From NCBI GenBank assembly GCA_017408825.1, contig JAFQTX010000018.1:1-64000 (forward strand): DNA of 64,000 nucleotides. The letters run 5' to 3'. The notes under the pieces are model-generated. The model saw nothing but the letters and a program-made list of their open reading frames with translations. It was not told where the DNA came from and ran no database searches. This document shows, one piece after another, positions 35,830 to 45,471 of the stretch; within the stretch, counting starts at the first letter, position 1; each line of letters starts with the position of its first letter. This DNA is from Alistipes sp. (GTDB lineage: Bacteria; Bacteroidota; Bacteroidia; Bacteroidales; Rikenellaceae). The position numbers and the translations under genes were made by a program.

Positions 35830-37893
35830 TTAGCGACGAGTTACAAACTCATCAGCCTCAGGAACGATCTCCTTCTTCTCGAAAGTCTGCTCTGAAGCCT
35901 TCATACCCTTAATCTTGTTCTTGAAGAGCTGCTTAGGCTCAGCAGATAGGCTCTGGAGAGAAGGACCTGAACCATTCCACCACTCGTCAAGTGCATTGAT
36001 GTCGGTGTTAGCATTTGCATAAGATGTGCTAACGCAGAGCTTAGCTATATCGCTGAAGTCACCATACTGGTCAACAACCAATGCTACGAGCTCGTAGTAG
36101 CTATCGTTCTCGAGGATAGTGTAGGTCTTGTCTGGACTCATTGAACCATACTTGTCGATGCTCCATACGAGGTTGTCACGATACTGCTGGTCATCGTAGA
36201 TGTCGTTACGGCCAGTCCAATCCCAGACAGTCCAGAAGAAGCCGGTGTACTCGCCAGTAATCTTAGCCTCGATAGGCAAGATGAACTTGCCACTGTAGTT
36301 GTCGTTTGCGCAGAACTCGAAGCCGGGAACCTCAGCGATTTCAGATGCTGAGAAGAAGCCCAAGTCTACGAACTCGATAGATGCCAAACCGCCAGAGATC
36401 TTACGAGTCTTAAACGTTGTTGTTGCGATGTAATCAGTAGTAGCTACTCCACCACGTGAACCGAATGCATAGAGTACGTAGTCGGTCTCTGCCTCAAGGC
36501 CAATAACGTTCTGAGAGTAGTTGCCCTTGATAAGCTCATATGAGCGGTTTGTGAGCAAGTACTGCTGACGCTCAGCGTCGTTGTTGCCAAATGTAGCCCA
36601 ATCTGAAGCCTTCTCCCATCCAGCGATGTAGTAATCGTTGTTAGTAACCTCGAAGTTGATTGTTGCGCTCTGTGCAGTGACGTTGGTTACAGATGTAGTA
36701 ATCACGTTGTCAGATGGCTCAACATCGCCAGTAGTAATCTTCACGATGTGAGGTACTGAACAAGCAAGACCATGCTCCTCCATTGCGAAAGCGAAGAGAT
36801 AGTAGTCGTGGTTGGCCAAAAGCTCAAACTCATAGTGGCTACGTGGAGTACCATCTTCGTAGTTGCCCTGACAGTTGTAGAATGCTACGATCTGGTCGTA
36901 AGACATCTCCTGTGACATTGTGCTTACGGCGTTAGACCAATAGTACTCTGCAGCCTCTGCTGGATCATTGTTGAGGAAGTCAAATGTCTCGAGGTATGAA
37001 TCTACAACGAGACCATTGAGCATATCGAAGTAGTAAGGGACATCGGAGCCTACAGGAGTAACATCAGCCTTTACGAGTGGACCCTCAACTGTATACTGAA
37101 CATCGAACTCAAGGGTGTACTTCTCTGGCTCCTTAGGTGTGATCTCGAACATAGCGATGTCAGAGATAAGTGCGCCAGTTGCCCAGTCGAAATAGTAGCA
37201 GTAGAATGTACAAGGTACGCCAGATACAGCATTGCTGAAAGTAAGACCACGCTGAATGCCGACACGTGATCTAGTCTGCATAATACCCAAAGCATCCTGA
37301 CCATAGAACTGACCCAACCAGCCGAAGTAGAAGAAGTCGTCCTCATAGTAGTCCTCAGGAGTCTCGAAACCAGACTGTGCGATGTATGTAGCGTCTGCCG
37401 ACATTATGATATATGGGGCAGTCTGATCATCAGGAATAACATCAAGAGTGTAAGAGAATAGGTCTGATGTTACGTTCTCAATCTTGAAACCTGCATTTGT
37501 ACGAGCGCCCTGCTTTACAGTGAAGACTACATCCTCAGCAAAGCGGTACTTAACAGTCACCAAGCACTCACGTGGCTCAGTGCCATCGTTAGCCTCTACG
37601 TTGAACTGCAAAGCACCAGTGATAGCATAGTTGAAGCCGTTTACCCAATCAGCAGCTGCCTCAGCAGAGATCTTCTCGCCCTGGTGCGCATTCTTGATAG
37701 TGTACTCAAGAAGCTGTGAGCCACCACCAACGCCCACATTAACAGTGGTCTTGCCGAGCTCAATAGTTGAATCCTTCTGGAAATCAGGACCATCGCCTGG
37801 CTCATCATTAGGACCCTTCTCGCAACCTACGGCAAGAGCGAGGCAGAGGATTGGCAAAACACCAAACTTCAAAAAGTTAGTCAATTTTCTCAT
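35830..37893 (-). CDS. BACON-type surface lipoprotein
   Basis: A 687-residue lipoprotein. I start at ATG 37893 so that the signal peptide (MRKLTNFLKFGVLPILCLAL, lipobox AVGC) is at the terminus; a TTG start 24 codons upstream coincides with the predicted transcription start and is rejected. A BACON-like domain follows (about residues 35-125; TVNVGVGGGSQLLEYTI, ADWVNGF, LVTVKYRFAEDVVFTVKQGA), then several fibronectin-like repeats. The acidic stretch after the cysteine fits Bacteroidota surface-export signals. It is paralogous to, and divergent from, the 38102 gene. Function unknown; such domains are often carbohydrate- or mucin-binding. Confidence 0.82.
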   Translation of the reverse strand: MRKLTNFLKFGVLPILCLALAVGCEKGPNDEPGDGPDFQKDSTIELGKTTVNVGVGGGSQLLEYTIKNAHQGEKISAEAAADWVNGFNYAITGALQFNVEANDGTEPRECLVTVKYRFAEDVVFTVKQGARTNAGFKIENVTSDLFSYTLDVIPDDQTAPYIIMSADATYIAQSGFETPEDYYEDDFFYFGWLGQFYGQDALGIMQTRSRVGIQRGLTFSNAVSGVPCTFYCYYFDWATGALISDIAMFEITPKEPEKYTLEFDVQYTVEGPLVKADVTPVGSDVPYYFDMLNGLVVDSYLETFDFLNNDPAEAAEYYWSNAVSTMSQEMSYDQIVAFYNCQGNYEDGTPRSHYEFELLANHDYYLFAFAMEEHGLACSVPHIVKITTGDVEPSDNVITTSVTNVTAQSATINFEVTNNDYYIAGWEKASDWATFGNNDAERQQYLLTNRSYELIKGNYSQNVIGLEAETDYVLYAFGSRGGVATTDYIATTTFKTRKISGGLASIEFVDLGFFSASEIAEVPGFEFCANDNYSGKFILPIEAKITGEYTGFFWTVWDWTGRNDIYDDQQYRDNLVWSIDKYGSMSPDKTYTILENDSYYELVALVVDQYGDFSDIAKLCVSTSYANANTDINALDEWWNGSGPSLQSLSAEPKQLFKNKIKGMKASEQTFEKKEIVPEADEFVTRR

Positions 37894-38037
37894 AGTTAAA
37901 ATTTGGTTTAATAAGTGATAAAATATATAGTTTATAAAATTTTTAACTAAAAAACACCTCTTCAAGGGACAAATATAATAATAAATTATTAAATTATTCT
38001 TCTCAAAAAGATAATTTTTACACTAATCAATACTATT

Positions 38038-38069
38038 TTTGCATCGTAACAATAAAAATAATATCTTTG
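38038..38069 (+). promoter_or_regulatory. Promoter of the 38102 lipoprotein gene
   Basis: TTTG (38038-38041) and TATCTTTG (38062-38069), 20 bases apart. A minus-strand TATATTTG at 37977-37970 serves the divergent gene. The AT-rich 200-base region separates two paralogues and could allow shared control. Confidence 0.75.
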
Positions 38070-38101
38070 CTCAAGAAATTAAACTTTAGAGAAACGCGTC
38101 T

Positions 38102-40039
38102 ATGAGAAGATTAAAACTATCTACACTTTCGGTGCTATTTCTATCATTAATGGTAGCGGTGGCATGTAATGAGAATCCTCCTGTCGAGGAGCAGCCAACA
38201 ACAGCAGTAGAACTTGCTCAGACCTATTTGGATGTTGCTGCTGGGGGTGGCGACTATGCGGTGAACTATACAATCACCAACCCAATCGCTGGCATTGATA
38301 TCGTGGCAACAGCCGACGTAGATTGGGTTACTGACTTAAAAGCTGAGAATGGTACGCTTAGGTTTAAGGCGGCAGAAAACCAATTAAATGAGGAGCGCAC
38401 AGCAATAATCACCGTCAAGTATCCAGCAATTGACAATGTATATCTGGAGCTGAAGCAGGCAGGTTTTGATGGCGTTACTTTCCAGATGGATATTACCAAC
38501 AAGACCACGACAACCTGCACTTCAAAGGTTATCCCTTCTGACCCAGAGACACCTTATATTATATACATGGCCGAACTCGACTACTTCTACAATATGGGTA
38601 TCGCAACAGCCGAGGACCTCTTCATCGATGACTACAACTACTTTATGGGGATGGCCGAGCAGTACGATGTCGCACTACTCGAGGAGTTCTTGCTAATGAA
38701 CCAGATAGCATTCAAGGGTGAGAGCGTCATTAGCTGGACAAATATGACACCAGACAAGGAGTATGTCCTATATGCCTACGCTATCGAGATCAACGATGAT
38801 AATAGCGATTACTCGTTGGCATCGCCAATAGCATATACTATGTTCTCGCTCTCATCTTCGGAGTTGTCTGAGGTGGAGTTTGATGTCCAAATCGAGGTGA
38901 ATGGCCCTGAGGCTACGTACAACATTAATCCTATCAACTACGACGGCAAGTACTACCTCGACATCTTTGAGGAGGGCGATTATATGTATCGTTCGGAGGG
39001 TAGTGTTCTCGACCAGAGCTATGCACGTACAATAGCCAATACGTGGATGAGCATGATCTCGATATATATGCAGTCGGGATACACCCCAGAGCAGCTCCTT
39101 GAGATTATGTGTCTACAGGGTGAGGAGACATACTCGGAGGTGCGCAACTCTGCGACTAACTATGCGATGGTTATCTACGCCATTGAGATGGTGGATGGCC
39201 TACCACAGGTGGCCTCTATGCCTCAGCTTATCAACTTCCGCACCGAAGCTGTTGAGGCCTCTGATATGATTCTCGACATCAAGGTTGAGAACAACTATGT
39301 ACGTGTTGCCGATATCACGGTTACACCATCTACCGATGAGCCATATACCATAGCTTTGGTGGCTAAAGAGGAGGTCCCAACAGGCACCGATCAGGAGATT
39401 ACCAGCTGGCTATTGGACAACTTTGATATGTCTCTATATCGTGGTTCGATATTCAGCCATGTGAATAGCCTTAAGCCTCAGAGCGAATACTCAATATTGG
39501 CATTCGGCTACTATGGTGGCACAATTACCACAAAGCTTTTCCGCCTTGACTTTACGACTGAGGCCGAGGGTGAGTGTCAGAATAGCATCGTCGGTGTAAG
39601 GTGGGATGGCCCATTCAGCCTTATAGAGCTTGAGGCTCGCTTCCCAGATAAGTACTATAATTACTCTATGTTCGAGTCGATGGGATGGTATGCTATGTGG
39701 TCGGAGATAGAGACTACAGAGTATACACAGGATGCCTTCTTCACAATATATCGTGCTGACAGATATACCTTTGAGGGCCAGGAGGCTATCTTCAATGACC
39801 TTGTGACCTACACTACGGCACAGAAGAAGTTGCTCACCGGCGAGAGTGGCGTATTGTATGTGATATGTGCTGTAATTATGGACTACAAGGGTAACTACTC
39901 GCCAATGTGGGTATCTGAGCCATTTATGTATGAGTATAGCGCCGAGACCAAGAAGCCTCTTGAGGAGATTATCGAGAAGCTCGGCATTGAGAGCGAGCCA
40001 CAGGCGGCAGCTCTCTCGCTACAACCTAAGCGTAGGTAG
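38102..40039 (+). CDS. BACON-type surface lipoprotein (divergent paralogue)
   Basis: A 645-residue lipoprotein: signal with lipobox AVAC (Cys22), an acidic start NENPPVEEQP, then a BACON-like domain (about residues 38-125; LDVAAGGGDYAVNYTI, DVDWVTDL, AIITVKYPAIDNVYLELKQAGF). The remaining beta-rich repeats align in order with the neighbouring gene: TPYIIYMAELDYFYNMGIAT here against APYIIMSADATYIAQSGFET there. Both also share a similar C-terminal segment with a variable tail. Likely surface-exposed, function unknown. Confidence 0.82.
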   Translation: MRRLKLSTLSVLFLSLMVAVACNENPPVEEQPTTAVELAQTYLDVAAGGGDYAVNYTITNPIAGIDIVATADVDWVTDLKAENGTLRFKAAENQLNEERTAIITVKYPAIDNVYLELKQAGFDGVTFQMDITNKTTTTCTSKVIPSDPETPYIIYMAELDYFYNMGIATAEDLFIDDYNYFMGMAEQYDVALLEEFLLMNQIAFKGESVISWTNMTPDKEYVLYAYAIEINDDNSDYSLASPIAYTMFSLSSSELSEVEFDVQIEVNGPEATYNINPINYDGKYYLDIFEEGDYMYRSEGSVLDQSYARTIANTWMSMISIYMQSGYTPEQLLEIMCLQGEETYSEVRNSATNYAMVIYAIEMVDGLPQVASMPQLINFRTEAVEASDMILDIKVENNYVRVADITVTPSTDEPYTIALVAKEEVPTGTDQEITSWLLDNFDMSLYRGSIFSHVNSLKPQSEYSILAFGYYGGTITTKLFRLDFTTEAEGECQNSIVGVRWDGPFSLIELEARFPDKYYNYSMFESMGWYAMWSEIETTEYTQDAFFTIYRADRYTFEGQEAIFNDLVTYTTAQKKLLTGESGVLYVICAVIMDYKGNYSPMWVSEPFMYEYSAETKKPLEEIIEKLGIESEPQAAALSLQPKRR

Positions 40040-40056
40040 GCCATACATATAAAAGG

Positions 40057-40182
40057 TATGAGGCTGAATAAAAAGTGTATTTTGTCGTTATGCTCGCCCT
40101 CAAAATGCTCATTTACGCTTAGTAAACTCCGCTTTTTCGGGCTTCGCAGGCCTAAAACTACATCTTTTTATTCAACCTCATA
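40057..40182. repeat. 126-bp element with ~28-bp inverted termini (copy 1)
   Basis: The ends TATGAGGCTGAATAAAAAG (from 40057) and, reversed, TATGAGGTTGAATAAAAAG (from 40182) are nearly identical, continuing into TGTATTTT/TGTAGTTTT. The interior is imperfectly palindromic (CTCATTTACGCTTAGTAAAC). A related copy in opposite orientation lies at 49758-49891. In both, the second terminus is followed within 10 bases by the GGAGGTGGCTAA hairpin. No coding potential. Confidence 0.8.
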
Positions 40183-40190
40183 ACAAAAAC

Positions 40191-40220
40191 GGAGGTGGCT
40201 AATTAACTTTAGTCACCTCC
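40191..40220. terminator. Hairpin of the dispersed family (copy 3)
   Basis: GGAGGTGGCTAA (40191-40202) pairs with TTAGTCACCTCC (40209-40220), loop TTAACT, one G-T pair. It lies between convergent genes and directly abuts the 126-bp inverted-repeat element. Confidence 0.75.
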
Positions 40221-40262
40221 TACTATTTTATTCTCTCTCCGATCTCTTGTTCTCGATCCTGT

Positions 40263-41048
40263 CTACTTATGCTCATCAACCCATTGGGTGAGCTCCACAA
40301 AGTCGGCAACCGAGAGCTGCTCGGCACGCATCGAGAAGAAGCGGTGCTCCTCGCCATTGAAGCCTCCGAACGCCGCCTTGAGCGAGTTGCGTAGCATCTT
40401 ACGACGCTGACCAAACGATGCCTTCACGACCTTGATGAATAGCTGCTCATCGCAATCCAACCTCTTAACATCGTTACGCACCAAGCGCACTACGGCACTT
40501 TTGACCTTGGGTGGCGGGTTAAACACCTTCTCGCCAACGGTGAATAGGTAGTCGATGTCGTACCACGCCTGAAGCAACACGCTGAGGATGCCATACTCCT
40601 TAGAGCCTGGAGGCTCTGCCAAGCGCACGGCGACCTCTCGCTGAATCATCCCCACGCACTCGGGAACAATATCACGGTTCTCGAGCACCTTGAAGAATAT
40701 CTGCGACGATATGTTGTATGGGAAGTTGCCGATAATCTTGAGCCTTGAGCCATACTCTGCACGTAGGTCCATCTTGAGGAAGTCGCCCTCCGTGAGGCGT
40801 GGCGCAAACTCAGGGTAGTGGGTGTGAAGATACTCTACCGACTCCGAGTCGATCTCGGCACCGTAGGTTACAATATCTTCTCTCTCGAGCAGAAACTGTG
40901 TGAGCACACCCATACCACAACCCACCTCAAGCACCTTATCGGGGGCTTCGGCTGTTCCGCCACTTAGCGATGTGGCTATCTTACGGGCGATGTTAAGGTC
41001 GGTCAGGAAGTGCTGGCCGAGGGCCTTTTTTGCGCGTACTTCACTCAT
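40263..41048 (-). CDS. rsmA: 16S rRNA (adenine1518/1519-N6) dimethyltransferase
   Basis: RsmA (KsgA) dimethylates two adjacent adenines in helix 45 of 16S rRNA, a late small-subunit assembly step. In 261 residues it shows KALGQHFLTD, the S-adenosylmethionine motif VLEVGCGMGVLTQFLL, and the catalytic NFPYNISSQIFFKVL (NLPY-type). KVFNPPPKVKSAVVRL is also diagnostic. Start and the preceding stop of recQ overlap by one base. Confidence 0.97.
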   Translation of the reverse strand: MSEVRAKKALGQHFLTDLNIARKIATSLSGGTAEAPDKVLEVGCGMGVLTQFLLEREDIVTYGAEIDSESVEYLHTHYPEFAPRLTEGDFLKMDLRAEYGSRLKIIGNFPYNISSQIFFKVLENRDIVPECVGMIQREVAVRLAEPPGSKEYGILSVLLQAWYDIDYLFTVGEKVFNPPPKVKSAVVRLVRNDVKRLDCDEQLFIKVVKASFGQRRKMLRNSLKAAFGGFNGEEHRFFSMRAEQLSVADFVELTQWVDEHK

Positions 41049-43237
41049 TAGTTGGCTACTTCGGATATAAATTTGATGCGTACTAAGCGTATCTCCTCCT
41101 CGCTATACTCCGAGCCGAGCTCCTCGATAGCGGCATCGAGCGAGTCGGTCTCGGCATCCTCCTTAAAGTAGAGGTATATGTCATCAACCTTGTCCTCATC
41201 CATAATGGTGTTGAGGTAGTACTGGATGTCGAGGCGAGTACCCGAGTTCACGATGGTCTCGATCTCGGTGAGTAGCTCATCCATATCGAGGTTGCGGGCA
41301 CGTGCAATGTCCTCGAAGTCCATCTTGCGGTCGATAGACTGGATGATAAATATCTTGTTGTTCGACTTGTTGGCAACACCCTTCACGACCATATCCTGTG
41401 GTCGTATGATCTCCTTCTCCTCGACATACTTCTTGATAAGCTCGATAAACTCGGCGCCATACTTCTGTGCCTTGCCTACGCCCACGCCCGATACTGTCTG
41501 CAACTCCTCCATAGTGATGGGGTACTGAATCGACATATCCTCGAGCGAGGGGTCTTGGAATATTACGTATGGTGCCAGCCCATTCATCTTAGCCACCTTG
41601 CGGCGTAGGTCTTTGAGCATTGCGAAGAGCTCCTCATCGGCAGCGCCGCCACCCTTCATTGGGCCTATTACCTCATTGTCATCTTCGGAGTCGTAGTCGT
41701 GGTCGAGAGTTACGGTTACTGACGTAGGCTCCTTAATGTACTCCTCGCCACGCTTATTTATAGATATGAGGCCGTAGTTCTCGATGTTCTTGTCGATGAA
41801 GCCGAGGATGAGTCCCTGGCGAACGACGGCGTTCCAGAAGCGGGCATCCTTATCCTCACCAGCACCGAAGAGCTCGAGTTTGTTGTGGCCATAGCTCTTG
41901 ATCATCGCCGTGGTCTTACCCATAATCACAGCCACGAGGTGATCAATCTTGAACTTGTCGCCAATGGCCTTGAGGGTCTCGAGTGCGAGTTGCAACTCCT
42001 CCTTAGCCTCCACCTTTGGCTTAGGGTTACAGCAGTTGTCGCAGCTACCGCAGTTAGTCTCGGTATATTGCTCACCAAAGTAGTGGAGCAGCGAGCGACG
42101 ACGACACATCGAACTCTCGGCATAGGATACGGTCTCAAGCAGCAGTAGCTTGCCAATCTCCTGCTCGGCAACGGGCTTACCCTGCATAAACTTCTCGAGC
42201 TTCTGAATATCCTTGTAGCTGTAGAATGTTAGGCAGTGTCCCTCGCCACCATCACGGCCTGCACGGCCAGTCTCCTGATAGTAGCCCTCGAGCGACTTAG
42301 GAATATCGTAGTGGATGACATATCGCACATCGGGCTTATCGATACCCATACCAAAGGCGATAGTGGCAACTATGACGTCTACACGCTCGTGCAGAAAGGC
42401 GTCCTGATTGTCTGCACGTGTCTGTGCATCCATGCCGGCGTGGTAGGCGAGCGCCTTGATGCCATTGGCTACGAGCAACTCGGCAAGCTCCTCAACCTTC
42501 TTGCGGCTGAGGCAGTAGATGATACCACTCTTGCCATCGTTCTGCTTTATGAAGCGGATGATGTCGTGGTCTACGTTGTGCTTGGGGCGTAGCTCGTAGT
42601 ATAGGTTTGGTCGGTTGAACGACGAGCGGAATACGGTAGCGTCGGTCATACCGAGGTTTTTCTGAATATCCATCTGCACCTTGGGGGTAGCTGTTGCCGT
42701 GAGTGCGATGAGTGGTGCCTGGCCGATATCGTTGATAATAGGGCGTATACGACGATACTCAGGGCGGAAGTCGTGACCCCACTCCGAGATACAGTGTGCC
42801 TCGTCGATGGCGTAGAACGAGATCTTGATCTTACGCAAGAAGGCGATGTTATCCTCCTTGGTGAGCGACTCGGGGGCAAAATATAGCAGTTTGGTGCGGC
42901 CATCGAGCACATCTTGACGAACCTGTGCAATGGCCGATTTATTTAGTGACGAGTTGAGGAAGTGTGCAATGCCCGACTCCGTAGAGAAGGTGCGCATGGC
43001 ATCTACCTGGTTCTTCATCAGTGCAATGAGTGGAGATATGACAATCGCCACACCATCCATAATCAGCGCAGGGAGCTGATAACACAACGATTTGCCGCCT
43101 CCCGTAGGCATAAGGACGAAAGTATCCTTGCCTGAGAGCACGTTACGAATAACAGCCTCCTGGTTGCCCTTGAACGAAGAAAAGCCGAAATACTCGTGTA
43201 ACTTCTCGTGTAATAATCCTCCTTGTTCGGTGTCCAT
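41048..43237 (-). CDS. recQ: ATP-dependent DNA helicase RecQ
   Basis: RecQ unwinds DNA 3' to 5' during recombination and repair. The 729-residue protein has helicase motif I (MPTGGGKSLCYQLPAL), motif II DEAH with the aromatic loop (DEAHCISEWGHDFRPEY), motif VI (QETGRAGRDG), an RQC zinc site (CRRRSLLHYF...CGSCDNC) and an HRDC domain near 540-615 (YVIFQDPSLEDMSIQYP, GVGVGKAQKYG). An additional C-terminal helical region (about 630-729) goes beyond the E. coli protein, as is usual in Bacteroidota RecQ. Confidence 0.96.
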   Translation of the reverse strand: MDTEQGGLLHEKLHEYFGFSSFKGNQEAVIRNVLSGKDTFVLMPTGGGKSLCYQLPALIMDGVAIVISPLIALMKNQVDAMRTFSTESGIAHFLNSSLNKSAIAQVRQDVLDGRTKLLYFAPESLTKEDNIAFLRKIKISFYAIDEAHCISEWGHDFRPEYRRIRPIINDIGQAPLIALTATATPKVQMDIQKNLGMTDATVFRSSFNRPNLYYELRPKHNVDHDIIRFIKQNDGKSGIIYCLSRKKVEELAELLVANGIKALAYHAGMDAQTRADNQDAFLHERVDVIVATIAFGMGIDKPDVRYVIHYDIPKSLEGYYQETGRAGRDGGEGHCLTFYSYKDIQKLEKFMQGKPVAEQEIGKLLLLETVSYAESSMCRRRSLLHYFGEQYTETNCGSCDNCCNPKPKVEAKEELQLALETLKAIGDKFKIDHLVAVIMGKTTAMIKSYGHNKLELFGAGEDKDARFWNAVVRQGLILGFIDKNIENYGLISINKRGEEYIKEPTSVTVTLDHDYDSEDDNEVIGPMKGGGAADEELFAMLKDLRRKVAKMNGLAPYVIFQDPSLEDMSIQYPITMEELQTVSGVGVGKAQKYGAEFIELIKKYVEEKEIIRPQDMVVKGVANKSNNKIFIIQSIDRKMDFEDIARARNLDMDELLTEIETIVNSGTRLDIQYYLNTIMDEDKVDDIYLYFKEDAETDSLDAAIEELGSEYSEEEIRLVRIKFISEVAN

Positions 43238-43324
43238 AATTTTCTGTAGTGAAAAAATTTACCCAAATATAATATATTTTTTTGAAAAATAGTAATAACT
43301 TTGTGAAAAATTTACGAAAAAAAG

Positions 43325-44194
43325 ATGCGACTATTCACAAGCGAATTGGTAAAATCCTATAAATCACGCACTGTCGTTAATCACGTGTCGATTGATGTTC
43401 GTCAGGGCGAGATTGTAGGTTTGCTCGGCCCTAACGGCGCAGGTAAGACTACTACGTTCTATATGATCGTGGGCCTTATCAAACCCAATGAGGGACGCAT
43501 ATTCCTCGAGGATGACAACGGCAAGGTTCTCGACATAACTAAAGAGCCAGTATATAAGCGTGCGCAACGTGGCGTGGGCTATCTTGCTCAGGAGGCCTCT
43601 GTGTTTCGCCACCTCACTGTCGAGGACAATATACGTGCCGTACTCGAGATGACATCCTACTCGCGTCAGTATCAGAGGGAGCGTGTCGAGCAGCTTATCG
43701 AGGAGTTTCGCTTGCAGAAGGTGCGCAAGAGTTATGGTAACCAGCTATCGGGAGGTGAGCGTCGTCGTACCGAGATTGCGCGTGCCGTGGCCATCAACCC
43801 TGCGTTTATCCTCCTCGACGAGCCATTTGCAGGTGTCGATCCAATTGCTGTGGAGGATATTCAGAGCATCGTAGGCACGCTTAAGGATAAGAATATCGGA
43901 GTGATCATCACCGACCATAATGTCGATGAGACACTGGCAATTACCGACCGCACATATCTGCTCTATGAGGGTAAGATTTTGAAGACTGGTACTGCTGAGG
44001 AGTTGGCCGCCGACGAGATGGTGCGCCGAGTATATCTCGGTAGTAACTTCGTACTCCGCACCTCGCCACAGATGATGCGCCAGCAGAAGGAGCGTGAGGA
44101 GCGTGAACGTGAGGAGGCATTACGTGCCTTGGGTCATATTCCTCAGAGCAATGTGGATGAGGATGATGAGGATGATTTTGATGATAACGAATAA
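43325..44194 (+). CDS. lptB: LPS export ABC transporter ATPase LptB
   Basis: LptB powers LptFG to extract LPS from the inner membrane. Walker [18 protein letters not shown]-loop [17 protein letters not shown], signature [14 protein letters not shown], Walker [14 protein letters not shown] and the switch histidine (TDHNVDE) are all present. At 289 residues it is longer than the ~240 of E. coli because of a C-terminal charged tail (about 245-289) that ends in a run of Asp and Glu. A minus-7 element TAACTTTG lies at 43296-43303. It starts a run of same-strand genes with aroA. Confidence 0.95.
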   Translation: MRLFTSELVKSYKSRTVVNHVSIDVRQGEIVGLLGPNGAGKTTTFYMIVGLIKPNEGRIFLEDDNGKVLDITKEPVYKRAQRGVGYLAQEASVFRHLTVEDNIRAVLEMTSYSRQYQRERVEQLIEEFRLQKVRKSYGNQLSGGERRRTEIARAVAINPAFILLDEPFAGVDPIAVEDIQSIVGTLKDKNIGVIITDHNVDETLAITDRTYLLYEGKILKTGTAEELAADEMVRRVYLGSNFVLRTSPQMMRQQKEREEREREEALRALGHIPQSNVDEDDEDDFDDNE

Positions 44195-44202
44195 CCGCAT
44201 AT

Positions 44203-45471
44203 ATGGATAGTATAGTCCCGCAAGGGAACATTTTGCGGGGGACGATTACTCCCCCTTGCTCCAAGAGCTATGCTCAACGTGCGCTCGCTGCAGCACTTCT
44301 CGCCTCGGGGCGCACAACACTGCGTGGCATAGAGCTATGTCGCGATACTCGCTCGGCCATTGCCGCTATCGAGGCACTGGGCGCTAAAGTCGAGATAATC
44401 AATGAGAATACAGTAACCATCGAGGGTGGCCTCAAGCCCCGTACCGATAGCCTGAATGTTGGCGAGTCGGGACTTGCTGCACGCCTATTTACCCCTATTG
44501 CTGCACTCTCCGACAGACGTATATGTATTGCTGGCGAGGGCACGTTGCTACATCGCCCTATGTCGATGATGATAGGCCCGTTGCAGGAGCTCGGCGTGGA
44601 GCTTCGTGATGGCGGTGGACGACTCCCCATCGAGGTGTGTGGCCCGATACGTGGCGGACGTGTACGTGTCGATGGTAGTATGTCGTCGCAGTTTGTCACA
44701 GGACTACTCATAGCTCTACCCCTTGCTCAGAGTGACACTACAATAGAGGTACACGGTGCGGTGTCTACACCCTATATAGATATGACACTCGAGACCCTGG
44801 AACGCTTTGGTGTCGAGGTGATGTATAACGATGGCGACTACTCGCAGTTCTACATCGAGGGGGGACAGCAATACAAGGCTATCGACTATACGATAGAGAG
44901 CGACTGGAGTGCTGCGGCGATGATTATGGTGGCTGCGGCGATCGCTGGTCAGGTGTGCATCACAAACCTATCGACGCTATCACGTCAGGCCGACACGGCC
45001 ATATGTCGAGCTTTGGAGCGTGCTGGTGCTTCGCTCGTTATCGAGGAGAACGCAATTACCGTGACTCATCGAAATCTCGAGGCCTTTACGTTCGATGCAA
45101 CACATTGCCCCGACCTCTTTCCTGCTCTTGTCGCCTTGGCTGCGGCCTCAAAGGGCGTATCGACAATTCGTGGCATTGAGCGCCTGCGTGGCAAGGAGAG
45201 CGATCGTGGTGAGGTGCTACGTGAGGAGTATGCTAAACTTGGTATAGAGATAGAGCTCGACTACGACGAGAATGTTATGCGTGTAGTAGGTGGTGATGTT
45301 ACGGCAGCAAAGGTCGATTCGCACGACGATCACCGCATAGCTATGTCGTTGGCCGTTACAGGCTTGCGCCTCGAAGATGAGCTTGAGATAAACAACCGTG
45401 AGTGCGTGGCTAAGAGCTATCCGTCGTTTTTTGACGACATCGCACAACTTAAAATAGCAAAGAGTGAATAA
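44203..45471 (+). CDS. aroA: 3-phosphoshikimate 1-carboxyvinyltransferase (EPSP synthase)
   Basis: AroA transfers enolpyruvate from PEP to shikimate-3-phosphate in aromatic amino-acid synthesis. The 422-residue sequence carries CSKSYAQRALAAALLASG (substrate-binding lysine), the LNVGESGLAARLFTPIAAL segment (LGNAGTA-type region altered to GESGLA), VDGSMSSQFVTGLL, and RLRGKESDR near the end. GESGLA instead of the common GNAGT fits the class II or divergent EPSP synthases seen in Bacteroidota. It overlaps aroC by 8 bases. Confidence 0.94.
   Translation: MDSIVPQGNILRGTITPPCSKSYAQRALAAALLASGRTTLRGIELCRDTRSAIAAIEALGAKVEIINENTVTIEGGLKPRTDSLNVGESGLAARLFTPIAALSDRRICIAGEGTLLHRPMSMMIGPLQELGVELRDGGGRLPIEVCGPIRGGRVRVDGSMSSQFVTGLLIALPLAQSDTTIEVHGAVSTPYIDMTLETLERFGVEVMYNDGDYSQFYIEGGQQYKAIDYTIESDWSAAAMIMVAAAIAGQVCITNLSTLSRQADTAICRALERAGASLVIEENAITVTHRNLEAFTFDATHCPDLFPALVALAAASKGVSTIRGIERLRGKESDRGEVLREEYAKLGIEIELDYDENVMRVVGGDVTAAKVDSHDDHRIAMSLAVTGLRLEDELEINNRECVAKSYPSFFDDIAQLKIAKSE

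Noticed and set aside
37894..37965. 24-codon N-terminal extension of the 35830 lipoprotein
   Set aside because: It begins with TTG at the predicted transcription start and would bury the lipoprotein signal.
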